A stretch of 64,000 nucleotides of DNA, from NCBI GenBank assembly GCA_964017065.1, contig OZ024788.1, positions 5,348,887 through 5,412,886 of the forward strand, written 5' to 3'. This document shows positions 20,660 to 32,968 of the stretch, one piece after another. The notes under the pieces were generated by a model. The model worked only from the letters and a program-made list of their open reading frames with translations. It was not told where the DNA came from and searched no databases. The stretch comes from Haliclona indistincta. Lineage: Eukaryota > Porifera > Demospongiae > Haplosclerida > Chalinidae. How positions within the stretch are numbered: the stretch's first letter is position 1; the number at the start of each line of letters is the position of its first letter. The translations under genes were made by a program, and so were the position numbers.

Positions 20660-22685
20660 TTAAATAGTATACACTACATCTTTGAGATGGTAGCTGCTTC
20701 TCTCTTGCATTGGTGGAGCATGATCCTTGTCGTGCAATAGAATGACGTTTTTAGCTGACGAAGGTAGATCGAGAGTCAAGTATGGCATCTTTTCCGCTAC
20801 AATCTTTCTCGCTGCATAGCAGGTCAGTGACAAGGGAACTTTACAATCACCTTTAGAGTTGAAAGTGTCATAGGCACTACCACCAAAGCTGTTCACAGCA
20901 TCCGGATGAGCTCCGTAAGAGACTAAGAGCTCAAAGACAAAACGATCTTCGACACAATGAATGGGTCTCCTTCCAAAGATGTCCATTGAGTTTATCACTG
21001 CATCTGCGCCCCATTCCAACAAGCTAGCAATGAGAAGAACGCCTTGGTGCAGGGATGATAACCGTTTAAGAGGACAACCACCCCTCACCAGTTCAAGATG
21101 CAAGAGAGTAGTTTGATCAATGTAGAGGTGATTGGCTACAAATTTCTCTCCAAGAGCTCGGAATACTGTCATGCGTTCATTCTTCCTGCTCACATCAATC
21201 TCTGAGTCAATCGAAAACAGCCACATAGAGAACAAACGTAGGCCACAAGTAATAACTTTCCAATTCGAAATTTTGTAATAACATTTAGCACCATTTATTG
21301 AAGATACAAGGCCAAGAATTTGATTCAAAAAATCAAGATACTGATCAAATTGTGGCAGATAGCCATTGTCTAAAGAAATATCACTCCACATTGTCATCCA
21401 GTAAAGCATCTTTGGAAGAACAGTTATCGAATCTGGGAACATTCCTTGCTGCATGAAGGACGAAAAATACTCACAATGTGATAAGATCATTTTAGAGCAA
21501 TAAACCAATATAGCTTCAGCATCAGAATATTTCTTTGCAGAAAAGAAAATAACAGCTGTGGTAAGAAACGATTTCAGAAAAATCAAAGGTTTTTTTAGTC
21601 CCAATACACCGGTCTACGATTAAAAGACATTGGTAATACAAACCGTCGGTCATAAACTTAGGTGTTCCCCACAAAGCTCCTAGTTCTTCACGATTCTTGA
21701 TTTCTTGACGGTAACCAAATGCCTTGTTCGGCTCAGGGTAGATTATGGTAATACTATTTTCTTCCCGAATTTGTAAGCCCAATTCTAGCTTCGACTTTAT
21801 TGCATCGAGATCAAAAACACGTTGAGAGACACTATGCATAGCTAGCAACAGAATCGCATCAGATTTGCAAGCTTCTGGGCAATCATCTCTGTCAGTGAAA
21901 AGAGAGACAATTTGTTCATTGCCGAATAGAGCTGCCATAAACAACGGACAAGGAACATAGTCTTTATCATGAGGATTAGCAACAGCAAACATTGGTGAAC
22001 CCCCAAACTGCAAAAGAGTTTCAACAATACGAGCATGACCATTTTCTACAGCAATATGCATAGCAGTAAAGCCATCGAAGTCCACTTGAGCACTGTTAGC
22101 ACCAGATTTGAGCAATAACTCCATTGCCTCAAGCTGATTGTCTTCAGCCGCTATACCCAGAGCATTTCTCCCGAGAAACATTTGTTGGTTAACGTTAGCA
22201 CCATTCTTGATTACATATTTAAAAATTTTAACATTGCCAAGCTCTAAGGCAGCATGTATTGGTGCACAACCACTAAATGAAGGCTTGCTAACATCAGCCC
22301 CACGAGAGACAAGGAGCTCTATCACCTCGCTGTGACTCCCAAATGTGGCTGCTAAAAGAGCAGAAGCATCATGTAGATTGTTATCACGGGTACGGTTCTC
22401 TTCTTGAGTCAACACAATACTCATTCCATAGTTGATATCGATAATATTTATAAAATTGTCCAGAAAGTACTGGACTACATTCAAGTGACCTTGTTGAGCA
22501 GCTAGTACTAGGGGTGACTTACGGGGCGACTCGGGACAGAAGGTAAGCCGACCAAACGAGCTCTTGTCTTCTTGATTGACAATTTTTTCCACTTCAACCA
22601 AGTCTCCGTTTTCTGCATGTTCGCAAAGCTTCCCGTACGTTGTCTCTTCAAACTGATAGGATGGCTTGTCTTCAATTTCCTCCAT
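20660..22685 (-). pseudogene. FEM1-like ankyrin-repeat gene copy B with a frameshift
   Basis: It is highly similar to copy A across the whole length and starts at the ATG at 22685 (MEEIEDKPSYQFEETTYG). The first frame runs to about 21595. Homology then continues in another frame to the stop at 20660 (ends YHLKDVVYTI). The switch occurs at a run of seven A's (minus strand, about 21590-21600) next to the conserved RCIG motif. The local segment is 25 nt where copy A has 27. It is either a real two-base loss (or one-base gain), a homopolymer sequencing error, or, less likely, programmed frameshifting. All other coding sequence looks preserved, so decay is recent if real. Confidence 0.75.
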
Positions 22686-22745
22686 TGCGAGTTTGCGACA
22701 CTCGGACCTCGAGTTAGTTGGGCGTGAACCAATCAAATTGACCAA

Positions 22746-23912
22746 TCAAATTGTCGAACACACGTGAGCGGCCGTGATTTGAAAATCCTGCAAAACCAAA
22801 GAACTCGAGACTACAGATGCGATCAAACACTTCGAGACAACGTCGATGATTCAGTCACTGATCAGCGCTAAACTACTTTGCGAGTGCAGACAAAGAGGCT
22901 CAGAATCAAATTTAAACTAGCAAGATGGCGGTCAGAAAACAGCTCTCTAGCAGAGAACAATCGCGTTTGTAGATGTGGGTATTTCTACAGACTCTGAGCA
23001 AGTGCTAAAGTAAAGATCAATGTATTGGCAATGCAATTTCCTAATCGTGGACCTTAACTCCCAGTGAATCGAATTTCTCGTACCTAAGCTTTTGGTCAGT
23101 CGAGGACGCAATTACTGATTTGCTCCCTGACGCCGAACTAATGAAAGTTAAGGCAGAACACTCTACCCACAGGTAGGCGCCCTGGGTGATGGTTTTAATG
23201 CAGCGTTAAGAAGTCTTAACTACCAGTAATTCAAAAGTTCTCTGCCTAACCTTGTCCTTCCAGAGGGGCCGATATCCAGCCATGTTGTGCCACGCCCGTG
23301 TCACGTGACTTGAAGCTATATAAATCAGGGTGTTCAGTAAGGATAGAGGATCATTATGATACATGCAACATGCCAGTAGGATAATAGTTACTGAGATACT
23401 GAGATATGAACCAAAATGTGTAACCTATTTTTTACTCTCTTCATGTGGAACACTGTAGCTTGGTTTTACTAGTTGCTTAGTGTAGTAGTTTTATTGCGAT
23501 ACTGGGTCACCATTTCAACCCCCTTTCATCATTAATTTGTCTACAAAATACAATCGGTTCTCTCTAAATAACTTCCTTGATTGAACAGCTGTGACACCTT
23601 CAGTCTTGCCAGACAAGGTAGATCTTGTAGAGTAGCTTTCAAACTGTTGTCAAATGTTCAACAAATCTGACTAACTTGATGTACAAGAGAAGAGAATTCC
23701 TGCCAAAACGTAAGGATACTGTTTCTGATTGGTACGCTTTCGGCCCCAGTGAGACTAATCCGCGGAGTGTACGCGTGCAACATGAGGCGGGGCATGCGAG
23801 CCGCAGGCCGAGGCTTGATAAAAATATTATTGTTACAGGAGTCAGTGAGTTTTTAGACACTACAGAAAAAGAAACCAAACATAATAACTAGCTATCCACA
23901 GCGGTGTGATTT
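22746..23912. other. intergenic region, no gene supported
   Basis: No long frame with family signal. A CACGTG palindrome (about 23300) followed closely by TATATAAA (about 23317) looks like a core promoter for a plus-strand transcript, but no coding exon downstream could be supported. Confidence 0.4.
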
Positions 23913-24344
23913 TCAGATAGGCATCCGGTGTCTGTTGATCTCTGCATTTAGCTTCTCCATGAAGTCCTCTGGATCTGGCATGGCAAGCCCAAAGTGAAAT
24001 TCAATTCCCATCATTTCTTGATCTGTTATTATCGTCCCTCTGATGTCCAGTACACCATCGGGGCATCCGCTTAAAGGACAACACGAACACGGTTTTATGT
24101 AGCCACCGTCACCCCAGTAATCAGGTTGTACAGATACGCATTCGATGTATTTAACGTTCACGTTGAATATTTCTCTCCCCCAGGTGTCGCAATAGCGGAA
24201 TATGTCTCGCTCCACGTATGCTAGGCCAGAACTGTACGTATATCTGCCTACATAGAGCTGTGAAACTGGGGCGTATACCTCCACCGAGGGATCTTCTGGA
24301 CAACTATCCATTGGAGCGACGCATTGGGCTAAACAGCAACCCAT
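23913..24344 (-). CDS. small MGCC cysteine-rich protein, copy 1 (intact)
   Basis: A 143-residue frame. I chose the ATG at 24344 because all paralogues in the window start MGC here. The N-terminus MGCCLAQC fits N-myristoylation plus palmitoylation (inference: membrane-anchored). The body alternates short strands (VSQLYVGRYTYSSGLAYVER), a central CSCCPLSGC cysteine cluster, then VLDIRGTI and a C-terminal helix (PDPEDFMEKLNAEINRHR). The strand-rich body followed by a final amphipathic helix is reminiscent of a PH-like fold, but this is a guess. Several decayed copies occur between 29.8 and 36.3 kb; this one alone is uninterrupted. Function unknown. Confidence 0.7.
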   Translation of the reverse strand: MGCCLAQCVAPMDSCPEDPSVEVYAPVSQLYVGRYTYSSGLAYVERDIFRYCDTWGREIFNVNVKYIECVSVQPDYWGDGGYIKPCSCCPLSGCPDGVLDIRGTIITDQEMMGIEFHFGLAMPDPEDFMEKLNAEINRHRMPI

Positions 24345-24744
24345 TCTGACATTCGTGGAATACAGGGTTTCAATACTGGATAAACTTACATGCACGCTCC
24401 GTCGTATTATACATATACACATAACACGCGGCAAAGATCATAGATTGTACCTATACATGTCGTAATTAGCCAATAAATGTTAGTATGCTGCCACTAAGTC
24501 TTGTGTTAACATTGTGAACATAGACCTCTGTCTATAGAGAGACAGGCATTATTATTATTATTATAATTATTGATCAAAACTTGCGGATGGTATTTTTAAA
24601 TGAATCACGAACTGGCATAGACACAAACAAGTGCTTTTTGTGATACAGATTTACTGAAAGAATCTCCGTGACATTATAAATGCTAATTTGAAAATGATTT
24701 TGGGTAGTGATATTGATTTTGTGGACACTGCATGGTTTTTAAAA

Positions 24745-24925
24745 GTTTTGCAAAATGCATAGATGGTCATACTACTGATCTTTAAACAAGAATTTAATTA
24801 ACATTAATAATAATAATTATAAAGAAGAACAAATTTACATACTTAATAAATTATCATCTCAGAAGAGTAGAGAACAGCCTGTTGAATTCGAAGTGCACGA
24901 ACCAAGTTCCAAAGGTAAGTTACTC
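24745..24925. repeat. left arm of a 180-bp inverted repeat
   Basis: Reverse complement of 26300-26480 with small differences, including the shared block around AACAGCCTGTTGAATTC. The arm contains a possible exon end (frame QKSREQPVEFEVHEPSSK then GTAAGT at about 24915). Confidence 0.8.
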
Positions 24926-25049
24926 TATTATATACATTTTTGGAAAATGATCAATGCTTCGTAAACAGTACAGGCAATGAGCGACATAGGATCCAGTAAC
25001 TTCTTAACATGTAACGAGAGTGAACAAGAGTTCAAACAATGAAATTACC

Positions 25050-25319
25050 AGTCTGGTATCTGAAGAATACAGTAATTGTGTGCACACGATAAGATCAATC
25101 TACATGTGCATGTATAGCCTCACAGATAGCCAAGACCAACCAGAGCAGTACCTCCAATCTTTAACCGTAAATAGTCTGAGGCTGCAAAGGAGATACAACT
25201 CACTAGATTCTGATGTACATTATATTTCGAGACATTTTGAGGCACCACTTCGGAAAAGTATTCACTTCCAAACCAAAGTCATGCTGAGAGTTGATAGATT
25301 GCCATGGTGCAACTTCAGT
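25050..25319 (+). other. possible internal exon of an unrecognised gene
   Basis: An open frame between a CCAG acceptor and a GTGAGT donor, encoding about 90 residues with even composition (contains VSEEYSNCVHTIRSIYMCMY and ends LPWCNFS). It may pair with the frame ending at about 24914. No family recognised; it could be a captured gene fragment. Confidence 0.3.
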
Positions 25320-25454
25320 GAGTAAACCTTTTTTTTTATGACAATTTAGCATACAAGCTAGGTCGTACCAGTAGCAATGCTAATCCTAGGGTACAAACCA
25401 ATAATAATAATAATAATAATGAAAATAATAATTAGCTGGTGTTACAAGAATAAT

Positions 25455-25967
25455 TTAACCTACAGGGTAAAACAAGGTAAGAACAGCTTTAATAACAATT
25501 CCAATAGTTGATAACAGCCTTTTTAAAACTTGATACAGAACAGCCGATACAGAACCAACTAAATGAACTTCTGATGGCAAATCATTCCATAATCTCACCG
25601 CGTCTGGATAAAATGATGCATCGTAGGAACAGGTGTGTGGCGCTGGACCACCAATTGCAAGACGCGTGGAATCGTGGTTTCTCAGTCTTAGGTCCATTGG
25701 ATTAAGATGAACAGATGAACTTGGGCAGTGAAAATGTCCATTTTGAATCTGATAAAAGAATGAAAGCTTGAGAAGTTTGCGTCTTTCATTCAATGTCGGC
25801 AAGTTAAAGTCTGATAATAGGTCATAATAGCTCGCAGACCAATCCTTCGCACACATTCGTATTGCTAATTTCTGAACCCTCTCCAAGGCTGCTTTTAAAG
25901 ATTGTTGATGGGGATCCCATACAGGTGCTGCATATTCCAACAAAGGTCTCACTACAGTTGTGTACAT
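25455..25967 (-). mobile_element. 3' end of a non-LTR retrotransposon reverse transcriptase (5'-truncated)
   Basis: About 170 residues match the C-terminal part of CR1/L2/jockey-type reverse transcriptases: VVRPLLEYAAPVWDPHQQ, LERVQKLAIRMC, LPTLNERRKLLKLSFFYQI, FYPDAVRLWNDLP. The catalytic domain is missing, so it is a dead 5'-truncated copy. It sits between the inverted arms at 24745-24925 and 26300-26480. Confidence 0.85.
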
Positions 25968-26299
25968 TTTGACAAGAGTTTGCGTAGAAGCAAACTTGTA
26001 AAATCTCTGAACATCAAAAATAAAAGGGGGCTGAGGACAAAGCCCCGTGAGGAAATCCTGTTATACATGAGATACAAAAGTGAAAGGCACTGCTATTTTA
26101 CATAATTATTTGTTGCGTCGGATCGGTTTGACAAGTAATCCAATGCACAATCATTGAAGCAGGCAAACGTTAATGACACATTTAGGGATACTATAGATGG
26201 ATTGATCTCTCAGTCATCTCTCACTGATCGGTCATACGGCGAGGTCAATTTGATGATGGAGCTCCGTTTGGAGTACTCGAACATGTTATTACACCATGC

Positions 26300-26480
26300 A
26301 TCAAAATAATAGAGTAACTTAACTTTGGAATTTGGTTCATGCACTTCGAAATTCAACAGGCTGTTCTCTACTCTTCTGGGATGATATTTAAGTGAGTTCT
26401 TCTATAATTATGTTAATGTCAGTTACATCCTTGTTTAATGATCAGTAGTATGACCATTCATGTATTTTGCAATAATTAAA
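26300..26480. repeat. right arm of the 180-bp inverted repeat
   Basis: Partner of 24745-24925. The spliced GTAAG of the left arm reads TTAAG here. Confidence 0.8.
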
Positions 26481-26729
26481 AATGCACCATTGGTGCGGGT
26501 TATGCCTCGGTGGATGTTAAAATTTGAGCATGTAATGCTATAACAGAGTAGGATTCATATTCAGCTGCCAGCATTCGAATATAGCACAAGCAGAAGCAAA
26601 GATGGATAATTATGACAGCACGTACATATGCATGCAGTAGATCCACGGAAGGATCAAAACAGTATCATGGAAGTAAGCTGCAGTAGAAACAAGTTTAAGT
26701 ATACTGCAACAAGACTACTGCACTCATTG

Positions 26730-28925
26730 CTGTGAGAATACTGCTACAAATATCAACAAACACAACTATCTACCATTCTACAAACACGGCCAACTGCAGA
26801 TGCGCATGTATACAGGATTTCTGTACAGTAGTGCTTTAGTTACACATGTATGCAATCAGAAGCCAATCAGTGCTGACCACAATTCAACTGGGCGTGTCTA
26901 CAGTGTTTAGTACAGCACACGCATACCACGAGCGAGATAGCTTCCATAGCTTGCTTACACAATTTCTCTGGACCTGCGCTGCTATCCTGTAGTAAAATTC
27001 TAACCTATCAGGTTCTAGGCAGTCAACTGTGGACAGCCTTGCCTTCGGAGAAGTCCAGATCGCCAGCAACGGCAAACAAAGTAAGCAAATCACGCCATAA
27101 CTCTAGAACAAAGCTTTGTATCGAAATTTCGCTAGTTCACATCCGAGATAATATCGATTTCTACCTGCATTGCAAGTTTCATAGCTTACCTTTCAGCGTG
27201 CGCCGCAAAAATAGTGTAACAGACAGACAGACAGAAAAATAGCACCTAAGGTGCAGATGCCTCGGTGAATAACACTATCCACCATTCCACAAACACAGTA
27301 ACTGCATATGCATGTATACAGGATTTCTGTACAGCAATCACAATGCAGTGCTTTAGTTATGCAATCAGAAGCCAATCAGTGCTAACCACAATTAAACTGG
27401 GCGTGTCTACAATCAACGCATACCACGAGCGAGATAGCTTCCATAGCTTGCTTACACGATTTCTCTGGACCTGCGCTGCTATCCTGTAGTACAATTCTAA
27501 CCTATCAGCTTCTAGGCAGTCAAGTGTGGACAGCTTTGCCTTTGGAGAAGTCCAGAACACCAGCAACGGTAAACAAACTAAGCAAACCGCTCCATAACTC
27601 TAGAACAAAGCTTTGCATCGAACTTTCGCTAATACACAACCGAGATAATGTCGAGTTATACCTGCATTGCAAGTTTCAGAGCTCACCGTTCAGCGTGCGC
27701 CGCAAAAATGGTGTAACAGACAGAACTAGGCACCAAAGGTGCTGATGCCTCGGTGGAATTCCATTGTACACAGCAGGACTAGCTCATGAGCTACAGTAAA
27801 CTCCGCCTATTGTACAAGCTATAATAGCACAATTCCTGTACAGTAAAAATGCAACCATTTCACATACACAGCAACAAACTGCAGCTGTTATACCTTTCTG
27901 TACAGCAATTACAATGCAGTATAATAGTCACGGTTATGCAATGCAATTCCTGTATGATGAAATTAAAGCTGAAGAGCGCTGCAACAAGCTGCAATACAGC
28001 ACTGTTTGCAGAATAAGCTAGTGGGTTGCAACTATGCAATCAGAAGCCTAGCAGTGCTAACCATGGAATTCGGTTGGGCGTGCCTATAATCAACACAGCA
28101 CGTGAGCGCTGGTGGCTAGCTTGCTGGAGCTGGCGCTGCTTAGCGATAGCACGATTGATTTCTCAGCACTCACTGTACTACCTTGAGTAAAGAATTGTCT
28201 TACAAGCTGTGAAGAAGACTATAGTAGACAGCTTTATCTTCAGCGAAGTCCCACAATGCTGAGCGAGTCCAGCAATGCCATTCAAGGTAACGAAGCTTTG
28301 GAACCAAAATTCAATTCCGAGGCAACACCGAGTTGAACATGTATTGCAAGTATCAGCGCTTAGTTTCCAGCCGACGCGGAGTTCTGCCTGCGGACAGAAT
28401 GAATGAAGCACCTAAGGTGCAGATGCCTCGGTTGAACGACACTATCCACAAAAACAATTATCCACCGTTCCTCAAACACAGCAACTGCAGATGCATGTAT
28501 GCAGGATTTCTGTACAGCAATCGCACTGCAGTGCTTTTGTAATACCAACAGAAGCCAATCAATGCTAACCACAATTCAACTGGGCGTGTCTACAGTGTTT
28601 TGCACAGCACACGAGCGAGATAGCTTCCATAGCTTGCTTACACGATTTTCTCTGGACCTGCACTGCTATCCTGTGGCAAAATTCTAACCTATCAGCTTCC
28701 AGGCAGTCAACTGTGGGCAGCTTTGCCTTTGGAGAAGTCCTGATTGCCAGCAACGGTAAACAAAGTAAGCAAACCGCGCCATAACTCTAGAACAAAGCTT
28801 TGCATCGAACTTTCGCTAATACACAACCGAGATAATGTCGAGTTATACCTGCATTGCAAGTTTGAGAGCTCACCGTTCAACGTGCGCCGCAAAAATGGTG
28901 TAACAGACAGACAGAATGACAGAAT
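26730..28925. repeat. four head-to-tail copies of a ~0.5-kb repeat
   Basis: Units at about 26730-27240, 27265-27720, 27770-28400 (most divergent) and 28440-28925. Shared landmarks in each are a CCAATCAGTGCTAACC-like block, GGGCGTGTCTA, AGCGAGATAGCTTCCATAGC, TTCTCTGGACCTG, AACAAAGCTTTG and TGCCTCGGTG. Several units end in an AACAGACAGACAG-like tail. No coding capacity. The units resemble a short interspersed or satellite-like family arranged as an array. Confidence 0.8.
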
Positions 28926-29821
28926 GACAGACAACGCGATTACAGTACAGTGTTCCACACGAAGAGAAGGAATAATTGTGTGTTGACAGTTTGCTTGATT
29001 TCTCTAGAATCATTTGTCCTAGAGTTATGATGTAAGTATCATTTTGATCCTCTACCCTTACTGAATCTTGTGCTTTATATGGCTTCTTGTCAGATGACAC
29101 TCACGTGTCAGAAATGTGAAAGACAGGCAACCATTTGGAAAAACACGTTAGGGAGCGAATCTCAGGTACTACTGGTAGTTAAGCTCTGTCATCGCTGCAT
29201 TGAAGTTTTCACCTCGGATGCTTATCTGTTGGCAGCGGGATTGGTCCCAATCAGTACTACATCGACGGCAAAGAGCAAAAGTTGACCGTTCACGACGAGC
29301 CAAACGTTAGGGACAGGAATTCCAGTTCTACTGGTAGTTAAGCTCTAAAACTTTATGACTGCAATGCCAAAACATTAATCATGAAATTAGACCTCACCTA
29401 GCGTCTCTAGAAGCATATACAGCGACAAGCGCGACTTCACTCTGCAAGAGAGCAGGTTTTTGGCGGCCATTTTGTTTGCTACAATGTATTGTTGCTATTG
29501 ACGTGACGTCATACATTCCTAACATTAATTCCCTCTCTTCGTGTGGAACACTGTATGCCTCGTGGCTCCGCCCACCGAGGCATAAAAACCTGCAGTATCT
29601 CAACGAAAACTACTGTAACCAAAATCAATCTCATTCAATATCACTACCAAAAATCATAGGTAATTGATAGGTGCGGAGTGAGCGCGAGTGCAACAACTTG
29701 AGGGCGGAGCTGCAATGCAAAATCAGTTACAACAGTGAGTCTCTTACTATCTTATTACAGAACACAGACACAGACACCAAGACATATAACTATGGCTAGC
29801 TATCAGTTTTGTGATTTTGAA

Positions 29822-30236
29822 AGTCCATCTTGCATCTGTTGATCTCTGCTTTTAGTTTTCCCATGAACAGTCCTCTGGATCTGGCATGGCTAGCTAGCCC
29901 GATGTGAAATTCTTTTCCGATCATTTCAGTCTTGAACACCGGCTTGGGTTATCGTCCCTCTGATGTCCAGCACACCATCAGGGCACCGGCACACGGAAAA
30001 CACGACAACGGCATGATGCAAAAACCGTCATCCTTGTACATGAGGCAAATTGTACAGACATGCTTTAAATGTCCTTGACATAGACGTTGACTATTTTTCT
30101 CCCCCAGCCATCTGTGTAGCAGAATATGTCTTGCTCTACGTAGGCTAGTCCAGAAATATACCTGTACTCGTATCTGCCTACGAAGATCTGTGTAACTGCG
30201 CGTATACAACCACGGAGGGATCTTCGGGACGACGTA
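29822..30236 (-). pseudogene. MGCC protein copy 2, degenerate
   Basis: The sequence follows copy 1 from the C-terminal PEDFMEK region to the GRYxYxSGLAYVEQ region, but has several small indels and in-frame breaks. The N-terminus (MGC) is eroded after the DPSVVVY segment. Confidence 0.8.
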
Positions 30237-30461
30237 TTAATTCGAGGTTATCCCGTACATATCATCAGTTGTCGATCGGCAATGACAATAAAGTGTTGAT
30301 TTGATACATTTTGTATCTCCACGTTATACAGTAGTGGTGTACTGTACAATTCTCAGAATAAAGGACAATGATAAGTTTCTACTACGTACAGTGGACACAG
30401 ATGTTGTTGCCATACTCATGGCCATTCTGTGAGTAAGAGGTTCCATTGCAGTTGCAGCAAT

Positions 30462-31149
30462 TTCGTCGAGATACTGGGTTTTGACTTAGAGTTCATTGTC
30501 GTTTAGCTGTGAGTTGCGATCAACTTATACCAGCTTTTGGACTGCTCATAGTCGAGTAGACTCAACTGGTTGCTGAACTGAGGTTGTCTGACCTGAACAA
30601 GATACAAATAAATGGATGAAAGGTGAAGAGTACAACTACACACACTGGGGTACTTTAGAATTATTTGTTATAGGCAATGCTTGTGAAAATTGATTAATTT
30701 GCACTTTGCAGTTTTGACACTAAAAGCACAAATTTAATGCCCACAATCACATGGTACGACCATTTCATTAACTAGTCTTGTGATACGAAAATCCTTCACT
30801 ACCAATTTTGTTTGTTGTTGATTATTATTTCATCAGTGTGCTCAGTTAACAATGAGGGCAGGAATGGTAGACAACGCTGTCAGCTGTAGACCTAGAGAAG
30901 ATTACTCAAGAGTCAAGAGCAAGATTTCTCAAAGTTCACTGTTAGCGTAACATCACATAGTGAATGAATACAAATTTCATACCTACAATTTTGAACTCAG
31001 TGACACCAAATAGTTACATTCTGAGCAATGGCGTACATACATTTCTCTATACTCTTTCATCTGATTGCTAGATGCCCTTATTGAGAATCTGTTGTGTTCC
31101 TTTGTTTTTGCCTTTATAGTGAGCTGGTGTGTGTATTCTCTGTTTCACC
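30462..31149 (-). pseudogene. decayed copy of MSH4 last exons (block 1)
   Basis: 30462-30600 matches part of the real MSH4 last exon (36620-36814), including the reverse complement of the LRAVHKLGSRLVQVARNSQLDD region and its TCAG acceptor. 30840-31010 matches MSH4 exon 32 and its upstream intron. 31080-31149 matches exon 31. Frames are broken throughout. Confidence 0.75.
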
Positions 31150-31745
31150 AAGGGCGTATAGAGAAAGAGGGCATGCAACCGTCAATCACTCCCGTAGGAT
31201 AGCGAAATATTTATTGTTACTAAAATTAGAAGTTACGCCCATCAATTACTGACGTAGAAAAAAGTAGGCGGTAACAAATGACGCATGATAAAATCAGATC
31301 CATGAACCAGTCAACCAGCCTACCTACGCCGCGCCTAGGCAACGTGTCCCGCGATCTCAGGCACAGCTAGCGACGCATACCAGTCCGCCGATGTTCTCCT
31401 GGCGCCTACGTGTTTGAATAGTGCAATGGCCTCCAGCTTGAAGAATGCGTGACTCAGTAGTGTGCCTTCCCTCGCGCATTTAGCAACAAGCAATCGTCTA
31501 GCGGTTACAGACAAGGAGACAAGGGCGAGCAGCTACTACTGTCACTACGTCGCCGTTTAGATACAGGTGTACCAGCTGGCTACCTGTACTAGCCATTCCT
31601 GCACTCTCCGCATACGCTCTGACGTATGCACTGTATACTAAAAGTATACGGAGTTTAATTGATGTTTATTTTTAGTAACAATAAATATTTCGCTATCCTA
31701 CGGGAGTAATTGACAGTTGCATGCCCTCTTTCTCTATACGCCCTT
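31150..31745. mobile_element. ~600-bp MITE with ~78-bp terminal inverted repeats and 8-bp target duplication
   Basis: The inverted termini begin AAGGGCGTATAGAGAAAGAG and end with the reverse complement. They are flanked by the direct repeat GTTTCACC (31142-31149 and 31747-31754). The insertion cuts the MSH4 exon-31 fragment. Uninterrupted paralogous sites exist at about 32208 and 35270. The interior is CpG-rich and has no frame. The 8-bp duplication suggests a hAT-type mobiliser (inference). Confidence 0.85.
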
Positions 31746-31889
31746 GGTTTCACCTAATCAATTTCTTCCTCACCACTACTACTATAATACCAGACAACAT
31801 CTATGCACAGAACCATAAACATGATAGAACCCCATTTCATGATCATTATCGCTAATAAAATCGATACAGTCTTAAAGAAAATGCATTTT

Positions 31890-32130
31890 TGAGATGGTAT
31901 ATCATGAATGAGCAGCCTCTCTCTAACACTAGTGGAGTATCCTATTCATGCAGTTGAATGATAATTTTCACAAAGGTGTAGGCCGAAAGTCGAGTACATC
32001 ATAAAATGGAATTTTGTAAAGATACGCTTTAAATATAGACGTTGATTTTTGAGATGTGCATGACCTTTCTTGCTGCAAAGCGGCGCTGTTCACAGCATCT
32101 GGATGAGCCCGTATGAGACAATGAAAATGA
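31890..32130 (-). pseudogene. FEM1-like 3'-end fragment (block 1)
   Basis: Matches the last part of the FEM1-like genes, including the GAGCAGCCTCTCTC and AGCATCTGGATGAGC landmarks found at the 3' ends of copies A and B. It retains the AHPDAV coding block but has lost the intervening sequence. Confidence 0.7.
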
Positions 32131-32199
32131 TCTTCAACAAAATTAACAACAAAAATAGCAAAATCCTTTTGATTTCGATATAAATCTTTACTGGTATGT

Positions 32200-32515
32200 G
32201 TATTCTCTGTTTCACCTAATCAATGTCTTCTTCACCATTTTCTTGTCTAGAATGCATAATAATTATGTTTAAAATTATATTATTCATGAGTCCAGTAGTC
32301 CAGTCCGGTGCGGGGCCTGTCCAGCGAGACACCTCTTGGCAGCACCGGCATGCAGCAGAACATGCCGTCTTGACCCACGTCACAGTAGGCTTGTATAAAA
32401 CCACCCCTGTACGTGTATAAAAGATCAGTGTAACCTCCGGGATCTTCACCAGGAGGACAATCCTTTGGAGCAAAACATTGCAGACAGCAACCATTTTGAC
32501 TTAACACGTCTACTA
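32200..32515 (-). pseudogene. MGCC protein copy, 5' half only, next to an MSH4 exon-31 fragment
   Basis: 32280-32510 encodes NGCCLQCFAPKDCPPGEDPGG and the first strands, then homology stops. The expected ATG context is changed (AATGGTTGC in place of the MGCC start). 32200-32245 repeats MSH4 exon 31 sequence. A composite junction of a duplication. Confidence 0.65.
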
Positions 32516-32784
32516 GCTGCTGCAGTACTGAACTTTTCTGCAACGTGTCTGGCTACTATTATAGCCTAAAAATTGCTGACAATTTCTGGGTGACTCCTTG
32601 AACTGGACCACCTCAGCATTATTTTGTTGGGAAAACCGCATTAGGGAATAACATTGATCAATTAAATTATTAAATTGACATAATTATCACAATAATTTGT
32701 TGCTCTTTTTGAGATAACATACACTAACATACATATAATGTACTAAAGTTTTGCCTATTGCACATAAGAATGCATTATTCTTCA

Positions 32785-32968
32785 ATAGCCTGGTCTCCGG
32801 GACTACTGGTTGCATTGAGATATTGGGTTTTGAGGTGACTTAGAAACATTCTCAGTCCGTTGTCATCAAGCGAGCGACCTGTACTAGTCTTGAGCCGAGC
32901 TTTAGTGTAGACTGCTCGTAGTCGAGTAGAGGCTCATCGCGATCGGACTCTTGTTGACTTACCTGAAC
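32785..32968 (-). pseudogene. MSH4 last-exon fragment (block 2)
   Basis: Nearly colinear with 36630-36814 (CTGGTCTCCGGGACTACTGG landmark, then the LSHLKTQY region), with deletions and an altered acceptor region. Confidence 0.8.

Noticed and set aside
29079..29285. Small plus-strand frame with two CxxC pairs (LTCQKCERQ and KLCHRCIEV), like a zinc ribbon
   Set aside because: Part of the sequence (ACTGGTAGTTAAGCTC context) is repeated 150 bp downstream, a GT donor lies inside the frame, and no family fits; it is more likely a repeat-derived frame.
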